Shown: piece by piece, positions 27,252 to 35,832 of the stretch
How the letters are laid out: each line of letters begins with the position of its first letter
How positions within the stretch are numbered: the stretch's first letter is position 1
Assembly: GCA_029262315.1 (NCBI GenBank)
Contig: JAJCZP010000255.1
Span: 1 to 47,768 of the forward strand
DNA from: Deltaproteobacteria bacterium
Lineage (GTDB): Bacteria > Desulfobacterota > Binatia > UTPRO1
DNA length: 47,768 bases
Reading direction: 5' to 3'
The notes under the pieces: generated by a model
Seen by the model: the letters and a program-made list of their open reading frames with translations, nothing else
The model's database searches: none
What the model was told of the DNA's origin: nothing
Made by a program: the position numbers and the translations under genes

Positions 27252-28763
27252 GTGCGCATGAACGTGACCGAGGCATTGGCGCGCGCCGCCCGACGATGGC
27301 CCGCGCGCGAAGCACTGCGTGACGATCACGGCGCCATCACATTCGCGGAACTCGATGGGCGTGTGAATAGACTGGCCGACGAACTCGCCACGCTCGGGGT
27401 GCGTCCCGGAGATCGCGTGGCGACATTGTTGCCGAACTCGATCGCACAGATCGCATCGCAGTTGGCGATCCTTCGCGCCGGCGGCGCGTGGGTAGGCATC
27501 AACCGCCGCCTCGCGGGTCCCGAGATCACGTACATGTTGCTGCACTCGGGGGCACGCGTCCTGTTGAACGATGGTGACATGTCGGGGGTGGGGGCGGGGC
27601 CGGCCTCCCTGGCCGAAGTGTGCGACGTCAGCGGTGGCGACCCTACGTTCGAGCGCCGGCTCGCAACGCGGTCCTCGGAGCCTCCGAGCCTCGCTGTGGG
27701 CGAGGACGACGTCGGGCGGTTCCGCTACACCTCGGGAACGACGGGCCGCCCGAAGGCTGCGGTGCTGACGCATCGGAGTGCGCTGACATCGCTACACAGC
27801 CTGCTCGCCGAACTACACGACCTCGGTTCGGATGACGTCGTCGCCCACGTCACGCCGCTCACTCACGCCAGTGAGGCTCTCGTGGCGCCGGCGTTCTGGC
27901 GTGGTGCCCGCGCGGTGCTGTGCGCGCGCGCCGATGCTGAGTCGCTTGCGGCACTCATCGTGCGCGAACGCGTGACGACCGTATTTCTCGTGCCCACGCT
28001 CATCGCGGCCCTGGCGGACATCGCCGAAGCGGATCGTTCGGCGTTCAGCAGCCTGCGGACGATCGTGTACGGCGCTGCGCCGATGCCCGCCGATCTCATG
28101 GAGCGTGCCCTGGGGTTACTCGGCCCGGTGTTGTTGCAGATCTACGGGATGAGCGAATGTCCGTTTCCGATCACCACGCTCCGGAAAGAGGATCACTTTG
28201 ATCCGCGCGTGCGCGGCTCCTGCGGGCTACCTACGGCGATGAACAGCGTGCGTGTGGTCGATGACGAGGGCCAGTCGGTGCCTACGGGGACGCCCGGCAC
28301 GATCGCGATCAGCGGGCCGCAGGTCATGCGCGAGTACTGGGACGATCCGGATGCGACCCGCGCCGCGATCGTCGACGGGTGGTTGCGTAGTGGTGACATC
28401 GGTGTGCTGGACGAGCGCGGGTTCTTGACGTTGGTGGATCGCCGCGACGATGTCATCATCAGTGGCGGATTCAACGTGTATCCACGCGAGGTCGAGGTCG
28501 TCCTCGAAGAGCATCCCGCTGTTGCAGAAGCTGGCGTCGCGCCCGTAGCGCACGAACGTTGGGGGCAGGGCGTGGCCGCGTGGATCGTGCGCCGCGACGA
28601 CGACGCAGGGGCGGCGATCGACGAGGCCGCGCTGATCGCGTTCTGTCGCGGGCGGCTCGCGGGTTACAAGAAACCGGTGCAAGTGCGGTTCGTGCCCGCA
28701 CTTCCGAGAAACTCGACCGGCAAGCTCTTGCGCCGACGGTTGGGCGAGACCGACCCGCGCTGA
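27252..28763 (+). CDS. Acyl-CoA synthetase / AMP-dependent ligase
   Basis: 503 residues of the ANL superfamily, activating a carboxylic acid to acyl-CoA through an acyl-adenylate. The AMP loop is YTSGTTGRPKAAVLTH, the A5 motif is IYGMSECP, the A7/A8 region is WLRSGDIGVLDERGFLTLVDRRDD and the catalytic-lysine motif is PRNSTGKLLRR. The start is GTG 27252 with AGGA seven bases upstream; the ATG at 27258 is a possible alternative. The substrate may be a medium- or long-chain acid, given the convergent acyl-CoA dehydrogenase immediately downstream (39 bp between stops), but it cannot be fixed from sequence. Confidence 0.92.
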   Translation: MRMNVTEALARAARRWPAREALRDDHGAITFAELDGRVNRLADELATLGVRPGDRVATLLPNSIAQIASQLAILRAGGAWVGINRRLAGPEITYMLLHSGARVLLNDGDMSGVGAGPASLAEVCDVSGGDPTFERRLATRSSEPPSLAVGEDDVGRFRYTSGTTGRPKAAVLTHRSALTSLHSLLAELHDLGSDDVVAHVTPLTHASEALVAPAFWRGARAVLCARADAESLAALIVRERVTTVFLVPTLIAALADIAEADRSAFSSLRTIVYGAAPMPADLMERALGLLGPVLLQIYGMSECPFPITTLRKEDHFDPRVRGSCGLPTAMNSVRVVDDEGQSVPTGTPGTIAISGPQVMREYWDDPDATRAAIVDGWLRSGDIGVLDERGFLTLVDRRDDVIISGGFNVYPREVEVVLEEHPAVAEAGVAPVAHERWGQGVAAWIVRRDDDAGAAIDEAALIAFCRGRLAGYKKPVQVRFVPALPRNSTGKLLRRRLGETDPR

Positions 28764-28802
28764 CAGATCGTGCTCAGCGCGAGTCGGATCAGGTCGTGGG
28801 TG

Positions 28803-30653
28803 CTAGAAGCCGCCGTCAGGGATGTCGATGGCAGAGCGGTCGCCAGCGCCGATCGCACCGACCTTACTGTGCACGCCCGGCATGACGAAGTTCACGAAGA
28901 ACTTGGCGGCGCTCACCTTGCCCGCATAGAAGGCGAAGTCCTCCGGGCTGACCTCGTCCGGATCGTCGCCATCGGTGTCACGTTTGCTCTTCGCGATGAC
29001 AGCCGCGTCGAGCAGCAGGTGGGCGATGGTCACCTCGGCCATGGTCTCGAGGAAGAGATTGGCGACCAGGGTCACCTGATCGATCTTGCTGCTCATGAAG
29101 AAGTCCATGAGGGTCGCGGCCCCGCGCTCGAGAGCCTCGGTGGCCTCGCCGAGCGCGCGGACCTCGTCACCGAGACCTGGCTGACTCGAATGGTCGGCGA
29201 CGAACGTCTTGATCTCTTGCAAGAAGTTCTTGAAGTTCTCCCCGCCGTGCGAGGTCAGCTTGCGAGAGACGAGGTCGAGCGCTTGGATGTGATTGGTGCC
29301 CTCGTAGATCGAGAAGATCTTCGCGTCCCGGCAGTACTGCTCGACGGGGTGGTCTTCCACGTATCCGGCGCCGCCGTAGGTCTGGATTGCCAGCTCGGTG
29401 ATGCGAAAGGCTTGATCCGAGCAGTAGGCCTTGACGATCGGGGTGAGGAGGTCGACCTGGCCGAGATGATACTTCGCTTTGGCGTCGTCCTTCCCGGCCA
29501 GTGCTTCGGCCAGGTCGTAGTGGAGGGAGAGTTTGAGGGCGAGGGTGCGCATCCCCTCGACCTTGGATTTCATCTCCAGGAGCATGCGGCGGACGTCCGA
29601 GTGCTCGATGATCTTCACCCGCGGCGCGTTCGGGTCCTTGAAGTTCTTGGCCGCCGACCCTTGCTGGCGCTCCTGCGCATAGCTCAGGGCGTTCAGGTAC
29701 GCGGTCGAAGCAACGCCGATGCCTTGGACGCCGACGGCGATGCGGGCGCCATTCATCAGGCGGAACATCTGGCGGATGCCGACGTTCTCTTCGCCTCCTA
29801 GGAGATAGCCGCGGCAGCCGTCGTTCTCGCCGAAGTTGAGGACCGCGGTCGCCGAGGCGCGGATGCCGAGCTTGTGCTCGATCGCCCCTGTGATGACGTC
29901 GTTCGGCTCGCCGAGCGAGCCGTCATCGTTGACCCACACCTTCGGCACGATGAAGAGTGACAGTCCCTTGGTGCCGGACGGGGCGCCCTCGATCCGCGCG
30001 AGGACCAGATGCACGACGTTCTCGCACATGTCGTGATCGCCGGCCGAGATCCAGCACTTGGTTCCCGTGATCTTGAAGAGGTTCCCATCGAGCCGGGTCG
30101 CCTTGGTGCGGCTCGCGCCGACATCCGAGCCCGCATGTGGCTCGGAGAGGCACATCGTACCCGAGAAGCGGCCTTCGATCATCGCGGACAGGTACCGCGT
30201 CTTTTGTTTCTCCGTCCCGAACGAGGCGATGACATCGCTCGCGCCGTGCGTCAGCCCCGAGTACATGCTGAACGCCGTGTTGGCGCCGCTCCGGATCTCC
30301 TGCAGCACGCTCTGAATGGTCATCGGACCACCGAAGCCGCCGGCGTCCTGCGCAATGGGGAACGCCATGAACCCGAGTTCGAAGAGCGTCTTCCACGCCT
30401 CCTTGAATCCGGGCGGCGTGAAGGTCTGGCCGTTCTCGAGGCGGCAGCCTACGCGGTCCGCCGAGCTATTGAGCGGCCCCGTCACCTCGGTGGCATAGCG
30501 CACGCACTGATCGAGGATTGCGTCGCATTCCTCGCGTGACAGATGAGAGAAGCGCTCGTGCTCGAACACCTGCTGGACGTTCAGGTGCTCGTAGAGTGTG
30601 AACTTGATGGCGCGAAGATCGAGTTTGTAGTTGTTCTGGCCGCCTGCAGACAT
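28803..30653 (-). CDS. Long-form acyl-CoA dehydrogenase with C-terminal extension
   Basis: 616 residues, 200 more than standard acyl-CoA dehydrogenases, matching the FadE5/AcdH-type group with an extra C-terminal helical domain. FAD-contact motif MCLSEPHAGSDVG, WISAGDHDMCENVVH, and the catalytic Glu in IFSIYEGTNHIQALDL are intact. It introduces the trans-2 double bond in a saturated acyl-CoA, passing electrons to ETF. The gene is convergent with the acyl-CoA ligase and is divergently placed from the ArsR-SRPBCC operon (146 bp between). It probably acts with the ligase in fatty-acid breakdown. Confidence 0.94.
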   Translation of the reverse strand: MSAGGQNNYKLDLRAIKFTLYEHLNVQQVFEHERFSHLSREECDAILDQCVRYATEVTGPLNSSADRVGCRLENGQTFTPPGFKEAWKTLFELGFMAFPIAQDAGGFGGPMTIQSVLQEIRSGANTAFSMYSGLTHGASDVIASFGTEKQKTRYLSAMIEGRFSGTMCLSEPHAGSDVGASRTKATRLDGNLFKITGTKCWISAGDHDMCENVVHLVLARIEGAPSGTKGLSLFIVPKVWVNDDGSLGEPNDVITGAIEHKLGIRASATAVLNFGENDGCRGYLLGGEENVGIRQMFRLMNGARIAVGVQGIGVASTAYLNALSYAQERQQGSAAKNFKDPNAPRVKIIEHSDVRRMLLEMKSKVEGMRTLALKLSLHYDLAEALAGKDDAKAKYHLGQVDLLTPIVKAYCSDQAFRITELAIQTYGGAGYVEDHPVEQYCRDAKIFSIYEGTNHIQALDLVSRKLTSHGGENFKNFLQEIKTFVADHSSQPGLGDEVRALGEATEALERGAATLMDFFMSSKIDQVTLVANLFLETMAEVTIAHLLLDAAVIAKSKRDTDGDDPDEVSPEDFAFYAGKVSAAKFFVNFVMPGVHSKVGAIGAGDRSAIDIPDGGF

Positions 30654-30763
30654 TCGGAACCTCCTCGTGTACGCGGGAAAACTGCCCTAAATCCGTGCGA
30701 AGTCAAACAAACTGCGGTTTGGGCGACCCTCGCGAGTCGCCCGTGTGCAACGAAGTTCCGCGC

Positions 30764-30792
30764 TTGAATCGGGATACACGGACATGTATATA
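30764..30792 (+). promoter_or_regulatory. Putative promoter giving a leaderless ArsR mRNA
   Basis: TTGAAT (30764-30769) and TATATA (30787-30792) with a 17-bp spacer are a good sigma-70 match (four and five of six). A start site about seven bases downstream would fall at 30799-30800, the GTG start of the ArsR gene itself. The -10 is part of the perfect palindrome GTATATAC (30786-30793), a plausible ArsR operator for autorepression. No Shine-Dalgarno is seen before the GTG. Confidence 0.5.
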
Positions 30793-30799
30793 CCTGACT

Positions 30800-31135
30800 G
30801 TGGAACTGACACTTCAGGCACTCGTGGACCCCCGACGCCGCGAGATCGTCCAGATTCTCCTCGAGGAAGAACAGGTCGTTGGCGACCTCGTGCGGAGGCT
30901 GCCGATCGCTCAGTCCGGCGTGTCCCGCCACCTGCGCATCTTGAAGGATGCGGGGCTGGTCGAGTCGCGGACCGAGGGGCAGCGGCGAGTCTACTCCCTG
31001 CGCGCAGAGCCCTTCGAGAAGCTCTCGGAATGGGTGGCGCAATACCGACGGCTCTGGGAGAGCCGGCTGGGGAACTTCGAGGTCGAACTTCAGCGGCGAA
31101 CGTCCGCGCTGACAGCGAAGAACGAGGAGAGCTAG
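30800..31135 (+). CDS. ArsR/SmtB-family transcriptional regulator
   Basis: 111 residues from the GTG 30800; this start gives the usual family N-terminus (VELTLQALVDPRRREIVQILL), whereas the frame open from 30695 adds an unrelated tail. The winged helix is visible as QSGVSRHLRILKDAGLVESRTEGQRRVYSLR. It has no cysteine or histidine metal site, so it is not a classical metal sensor; this fits the subgroup paired with SRPBCC proteins. The downstream SRPBCC gene starts at the next base after the stop. It presumably represses its own promoter, and perhaps the divergent acyl-CoA dehydrogenase, in response to a ligand. Confidence 0.88.
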   Translation: MELTLQALVDPRRREIVQILLEEEQVVGDLVRRLPIAQSGVSRHLRILKDAGLVESRTEGQRRVYSLRAEPFEKLSEWVAQYRRLWESRLGNFEVELQRRTSALTAKNEES

Positions 31136-31582
31136 ATGGATGAGCGACAGGTGATCGAACGCGTATGGCAGGCCCCTATCGACGTGATCTGGGAGCTCTG
31201 GACTAGCGCCGAGGGCATCGCCTCCTGGTTCGGCCCGCGCGGTTTCGCCGTCGAAGTCGAGGAGATCGACCTCAAGGCGGGTGGGATCTTCCGCTACACC
31301 ATGCGTGCGACGGATCCCGAGAAGATCGCGGGCATGGAGAAGCAGGGGCGACCGTCCTCTTGGGCCGTCGTTTCGACGATTACCGAGGTCGATCCTCCCC
31401 ACAAGTTCGTCTACGACTCGCCGATGGGCCCCGAGACCATGACGACGTCGGTCGAGTTCTCCGAAGGCCCCGCGGGCGTCAAAATGGTGCTGGTGATCAC
31501 AGCGACGAAGGATGGCATGACGGGTGGCGCCGCCATGGGGTGGAAGAGTTCCCTGGAGCGCTTCGCGGAGCGGCTGACCTAG
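31136..31582 (+). CDS. SRPBCC/AHSA1-domain protein
   Basis: 148 residues beginning at the base after the ArsR stop (TAG-ATG). VIERVWQAPIDVIWELWTSAEGIASWFGPRG and the C-terminal WKSSLERFAERL are characteristic of AHSA1-like START/SRPBCC proteins, which enclose a hydrophobic ligand. Pairing of a small ArsR regulator with an AHSA1 protein in one operon is very common, but the ligand is generally unknown. Here adjacency to acyl-CoA genes suggests a lipid-like molecule (inference). Confidence 0.88.
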   Translation: MDERQVIERVWQAPIDVIWELWTSAEGIASWFGPRGFAVEVEEIDLKAGGIFRYTMRATDPEKIAGMEKQGRPSSWAVVSTITEVDPPHKFVYDSPMGPETMTTSVEFSEGPAGVKMVLVITATKDGMTGGAAMGWKSSLERFAERLT

Positions 31583-31722
31583 CGCGGGAGGATGTGGCCC
31601 CTTGCGAGTGGTGTGGTCGACATGGTGGCTCCGCTCGTCGCCGACGACCTCGCGCGGGTGGGCGCGCCGCCCTGGGATGGCGGTCGCCCACGTTCTCCGA
31701 CGGCTGACGGCAACCGGGGCGC

Positions 31723-33597
31723 TCAGACCCTGTGTTCGGCTACGGGTTCGCTCACGGTAGCTGGATCGTTCCGTCCCGGTATCGACACCGGTAACACGAC
31801 GGTGAACGTCGAGCCTACGCCCGCGGTGCTGGCGGCGTCGACGTGTCCACCAAGGAGGGTCACGAGGCGCCGGACGATGTGGAGTCCGAGGCCGACACCA
31901 CCAAACTGGCGCGAGTCCGAGCTGTCCCCTTGGCGGAACATGTCGAAGATCAGCGGCAGGTCGGCGGGGGCGATGCCCACTCCGGTATCCTGTACGGACA
32001 GGGCGATGCCGTCCGAGTGCGTTCCGAGCGCGACGTCGACCTGTCCGCGTGTCGTGAACTTGAGCGCGTTGCCGATGAGGTTCTTCAGAATGGTCTTGAG
32101 CTTCTGATAGTCGGTCAGGAGGGGCGGGGTCTGGCGCGCTCGCGTCCAGCGCAGGACGACTCCCGGTGCGACGATCGGCTCCAGCTCGCGTTCGAGCTCG
32201 CCGAAGAGATGGTCCACATCCACGGTGGTCGCCGTCACGGGATCGCGGCCCGCATCCAGTCGATTCAAGTCTAGGGTGGCGGTGACGAGGTCCAACAGCT
32301 CGCGGGCGCTTCGACGGACGCGCTCGACCGTGCCTTGCTGCGCCGTCGTCAGCGGATCGAACGTGCCCTCGACCAGAAGGTCGGCGTAGCCCGAGATCAC
32401 GTTCAGAGGCGTCCGGAGTTCGTGGGACATCGTCGACACGAAGTCGGACTTGAGGCGGCTCGCAGCCTGCAGGTCGGCGATGAGACTCGCGTTCTCGACC
32501 GCCACGGCCGTGGCGTGGGCGATGCCGCGTGACAGGCGGCGCTGCTTGATCGTGAAGGGGCCCGTCCGTGTCCGGTATCCGTGCATCAGCAACGCGGTGA
32601 TCTGGTCCTGCCGGCACACAGGCGTGCACAACGCCGAACTGGCCCCAGCGCGTCGCATGATTCGCGGTGGTACCCAGCACTGGTCGCTGGCATCGACGAT
32701 CTCGATCGTCTCCCCCGGCGTGAGCGCCGCGAACAGGGGCATGCTGTCGAACGGGAACTCCAGTTGAGCGAGTTCGGTACGGACGGTCTTGTGGACTCCG
32801 GCGGCCGAATGCAGGCGGAACGTTCGGCGCTCGGGATCCCAGCGGATCGTGATGCTCCAGTCGCACCCGAGCGAGGCGCGCGCCAGCCGGTTCACCTGCT
32901 CGAGCATGTCCGGTGCGTCGAGATGCGCGCTAAGTGTTTCCCCCACCTCGACGAGCGCGCCTGAGATTTCGGCCTCCTCCTCGAAAAGCGCGGCCTGCAT
33001 GAAGGCGGTGCGGCGGTATCGATCGAGGAGCGCCGAGCCGACGATCGACGCCATGACGCCGGTCATGGCGGTCGTCACGGGCGACCAGCCTCCACCGGGA
33101 TTGGGGAGATGGGGAAATGCCAAGGCGCCACCGAGCATGGCCGCCAGGGTTACGAACAGCTGCGGTCGCCATCCCCAGGGGAGCAAGACCGCGAGCGCCA
33201 ACAGATGGCACAAGTGCCCGGCGGCAACGGAGTCGGCCGAGGAGCCTACCAAGGCCTCGTAGTAGCTGATCAGCAGGGCGAACGCCGCCATCAGGACCGC
33301 ACCGACCCTGGCCGGGGCCGCCCAGGCGATCCGCAGGTGGTAGGCCAGCGCGCCTGCCCCCGAGCCCAGCACCGTCAGCCCGTACATCCACAAGACGGCC
33401 GCGGCGCGGTCTGGATGGGCGGACGACTCGGCGGCCATTGCGACGCCGAGCAGGACGACGAACAACCCGAGCGTGATGTCCAGGCGCAGGCGCAGAACCT
33501 GATCGCGCTCGGCGAGGTAGGCCCGCTCCCGGCTGATGTCTTCCGGCACCGTAACGACTGGTGGCGTCATTTTCTTTACGGCGGTCGGACCGGTCAC
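31723..33597 (-). CDS. Membrane sensor histidine kinase with GAF domain
   Basis: About 624 residues from a GTG at 33597, preceded by AAGGA eight bases upstream; an ATG at 33570 is an equally possible start and a TTG at 33621 less so. The N-terminal ~170 residues hold about six membrane helices without a large periplasmic loop. A GAF-like domain follows (from about ALFEEEAEISGALVEVGETL). The HisKA box is STMSHELRTPLNVISG, the N-box ILKNLIGNALKFTT, and G1/G2 boxes DTGVGIAPADLP and GVGLGLHIVRRLV. No receiver domain and no adjacent regulator gene: an orphan kinase. It is convergent with the ArsR-SRPBCC operon and divergent from the cytochrome c operon. Confidence 0.9.
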   Translation of the reverse strand: MTGPTAVKKMTPPVVTVPEDISRERAYLAERDQVLRLRLDITLGLFVVLLGVAMAAESSAHPDRAAAVLWMYGLTVLGSGAGALAYHLRIAWAAPARVGAVLMAAFALLISYYEALVGSSADSVAAGHLCHLLALAVLLPWGWRPQLFVTLAAMLGGALAFPHLPNPGGGWSPVTTAMTGVMASIVGSALLDRYRRTAFMQAALFEEEAEISGALVEVGETLSAHLDAPDMLEQVNRLARASLGCDWSITIRWDPERRTFRLHSAAGVHKTVRTELAQLEFPFDSMPLFAALTPGETIEIVDASDQCWVPPRIMRRAGASSALCTPVCRQDQITALLMHGYRTRTGPFTIKQRRLSRGIAHATAVAVENASLIADLQAASRLKSDFVSTMSHELRTPLNVISGYADLLVEGTFDPLTTAQQGTVERVRRSARELLDLVTATLDLNRLDAGRDPVTATTVDVDHLFGELERELEPIVAPGVVLRWTRARQTPPLLTDYQKLKTILKNLIGNALKFTTRGQVDVALGTHSDGIALSVQDTGVGIAPADLPLIFDMFRQGDSSDSRQFGGVGLGLHIVRRLVTLLGGHVDAASTAGVGSTFTVVLPVSIPGRNDPATVSEPVAEHRV

Positions 33598-33748
33598 TCT
33601 GCCATTCCTTAGCAATGGCAACGCGCATGCCGTGGCGCGTTGCTACCCTGACCCGGGGGGCCAGCAAGAACCGGTCCAGATCGCTCGCTCGCCCGCGATC
33701 CGGAGGCGTCGATTGCACTTGCCCAGACGCCAGGGCAGATAAGGCTCC

Positions 33749-34609
33749 TTGGGGACTTGGAGTAGGGTTCTGCGAGGGGTTGGGCTGGTGCTGCTCGCGC
33801 TGTTCGTGTCAGTGGCTTCGGCTGTGGCGGCCCCGCCCGGCGACACGACGCTGCGCTTTGTCCATCGGGGGCATGAGGTGACCAGCCTCGACCTCCCTGG
33901 CTTGAAGCGGGCGTTGACACCCCAGCTGGTCACGATCGAGGACCCGTACTATGGGCGCCGGAAGTCCTTTCGCGCATTCGCGCTTCGCGATGTGCTGGCG
34001 CTCGGTTTCGGTACGCGTACGCCAGCGGCGGGCGAGAGTTTCTTCTTCCGAGCGCGCGACGGCTACGTGAAGCCGGCGCCGATCGCCCGGGTTGGCGAGG
34101 CGGGTGGGTATGTTGCCTTCGAGGATGTCGACGCCGCGGCAACGGGAGCGGTTTGGGAGGCGATCGATCGACGACAGGTCGATCCCGCGCCGTACTATCT
34201 GATTTGGGCGAAGCCAGAGCAGAAGGACGTGCATCGCTACCCGTGGCCGTATCAGCTGGTGGCGATCGAGATCGCGACATTCGGGGACGAGTATCCTTAC
34301 ACTGTGCCGACCAGCGCTCCACGGACGGCGGTCGCGTGGCAGGGGTTCGAGATCTTTCGCGGCGAATGCGTTTCGTGTCACGCGATCAACAGGCAGGGGG
34401 GGACGATCGGCCCTGACTTGAACGTGCCGCAGAGCATCGTCGAGTATCGCCCCGCGGCGCAGATCAAAGCCTACATTCGCGATCCGGCGGCCTTCCGCTA
34501 CACGAGCATGCCCGCCCACACGCACCTGTCGGATGCGCAACTCGACGCGCTTCTCGCGTACTTCGAGGTGATGAGGACGTTGAAGCGCGACGAAGAGAAG
34601 ACCCCGTGA
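33749..34609 (+). CDS. Exported mono-haem cytochrome c with N-terminal oxidoreductase-like domain
   Basis: 286 residues from a TTG start with AAGG just upstream; other starts would truncate the signal peptide (GLVLLALFVSVASAVAA). The C-terminal ~90 residues are a class I cytochrome c: C207-V-S-C210-H211 (GECVSCHAIN), and Met254 in YTSMPAHTHLSD is the likely second haem ligand. The preceding ~160 residues (FRAFALRDVLALGFG, FFFRARDGYVKPA, YPWPYQLVAIEIATF) look like a degenerate sulfite-oxidase/YedY-type molybdopterin domain without the usual Cys; this is a weak resemblance. Periplasmic electron carrier. The last four bases overlap the next gene's GTG (GTGA). Confidence 0.8.
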   Translation: MGTWSRVLRGVGLVLLALFVSVASAVAAPPGDTTLRFVHRGHEVTSLDLPGLKRALTPQLVTIEDPYYGRRKSFRAFALRDVLALGFGTRTPAAGESFFFRARDGYVKPAPIARVGEAGGYVAFEDVDAAATGAVWEAIDRRQVDPAPYYLIWAKPEQKDVHRYPWPYQLVAIEIATFGDEYPYTVPTSAPRTAVAWQGFEIFRGECVSCHAINRQGGTIGPDLNVPQSIVEYRPAAQIKAYIRDPAAFRYTSMPAHTHLSDAQLDALLAYFEVMRTLKRDEEKTP

Positions 34610-35832
34610 GTGGGGCCGTCGCTGGATCGGTGCTGGCCCTGGAGACGCGACGTCTCGCGACCACCCACGGTGCCTTCGACGCCCACGTGTATCGGACCCT
34701 TTCCACGGGGAGATCCGCACTCGCGCTCGTACGCGGCGATGTGACGGGCCCGGCGTCCGTCTTGGCGCGGGTGCACTCGTCGTGCGTGACGTCCGAAGTC
34801 TTTGGGAGTTGCGACTGCGATTGTGTCGAGCAGCTGGACGCCGCCCTGGCGGCGATCGCGGACGCCGGTCGCGGCGTGCTGTTCTATCTCATGCAAGAAG
34901 GGCGCGGTGCGGGGTTCACGGCGAAGGTGCGCGATCGGATGATGGTCCAGGCCAGCGGTGAGCGCCTGACGACCTTCGAGGCGTATCAGCGGCTGGGCCT
35001 TGCGCGTGATCACCGCACGTACGGGGAGGTCGCCAGTATCGGTGCGTTGCTGGGCATCGAAGCGCCGCTCACGTTGCTGACCGGCAATCCAGAGAAGCTC
35101 GAGGAACTCGAGCTTGCCGGTGTCGTCGTGGCCGGGACGGTCCCGTTTCGCGGCGCGGCGTCGCCGTTCAACGCGCACTACCTTCGTACGAAGTTGCCGT
35201 TGTCGGAGCTTGCATCGGGGGACCAGACGCCCGTGGCGACGCTTCCCGAGTCCGTCGAGTATTTCGAGCCCTTTGTACCGGAAGGGATGCCGCACCTTCT
35301 GCGTACCGCTTCGTACCTGTTGCCGATCGTGTTGCCGGAAGCGACCGAAGCGCAGGGCGGGGCCGCGGGGTCTGAGGTGCGCTGGTTTCGCCTGCATGCC
35401 TACGTCGATCTCTTGGCGAATCACGAGCGTGCTGTGCTGCACTATCGCGCTCCTGGAGACGCCCGTGTGGACGGTGCACCGTTGGTGCGCGTACAGTCGA
35501 CGCCGCTGCTCGATCGTTTCCCGTTGCTGGACGACGCCGTGGACAAGGGGCGCTGGCGAGCGACGGTGCGCGCGTTCGTTCGACACGGGAGCGGGTACGC
35601 GGTGTTCCGTGTCGCCGAACGCGATGGCATCGCGACGCCACCCGAGGACGACGCGCTCGCCGTGTCCCGGATGCTGGCGCATCACCTCGGCGGCCGTCGG
35701 GCTCGTCCGGTGTTCGATGGGGGTGTGACGAGCCCGCGCGATGCGGTGTTGGTCGAAGGACTCCGCGCGCAAGGGATCGTCCTCGATCCTCCGCTGCTGC
35801 TCGCTTGCCGAGATGGTGACGATGTCCGCTGA
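34606..35832 (+). CDS. GTP cyclohydrolase II-like protein with ~200-residue extension
   Basis: 408 residues; ordinary RibA is about 200. Residues 10-200 align with RibA: ARVHSSC, then CDC (zinc ligands Cys60, Cys71, Cys73), YLMQEGRGAGF in place of YHRQEGRNIGL, and Asp135/Arg137 in the ARDHRTYG loop that corresponds to the nucleophile region. Changes relative to E. coli RibA include Asp before the CDC in place of Arg, and Met for Arg ahead of QEGR. The C-terminal half has no motif I recognise. It starts at the GTGA overlap with the cytochrome gene and ends inside the start of the next gene, so the three are translationally coupled. A purine/pyrimidine substrate is likely; true GTP cyclohydrolase II activity is doubtful. 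Confidence 0.72.
   Translation: MSGAVAGSVLALETRRLATTHGAFDAHVYRTLSTGRSALALVRGDVTGPASVLARVHSSCVTSEVFGSCDCDCVEQLDAALAAIADAGRGVLFYLMQEGRGAGFTAKVRDRMMVQASGERLTTFEAYQRLGLARDHRTYGEVASIGALLGIEAPLTLLTGNPEKLEELELAGVVVAGTVPFRGAASPFNAHYLRTKLPLSELASGDQTPVATLPESVEYFEPFVPEGMPHLLRTASYLLPIVLPEATEAQGGAAGSEVRWFRLHAYVDLLANHERAVLHYRAPGDARVDGAPLVRVQSTPLLDRFPLLDDAVDKGRWRATVRAFVRHGSGYAVFRVAERDGIATPPEDDALAVSRMLAHHLGGRRARPVFDGGVTSPRDAVLVEGLRAQGIVLDPPLLLACRDGDDVR

Noticed and set aside
30581-32866. Open frame of 761 codons on the minus strand
   Set aside because: It crosses the ArsR and SRPBCC genes antisense and part of the histidine kinase in another frame. Arg/Pro/His-rich composition without any family motif.
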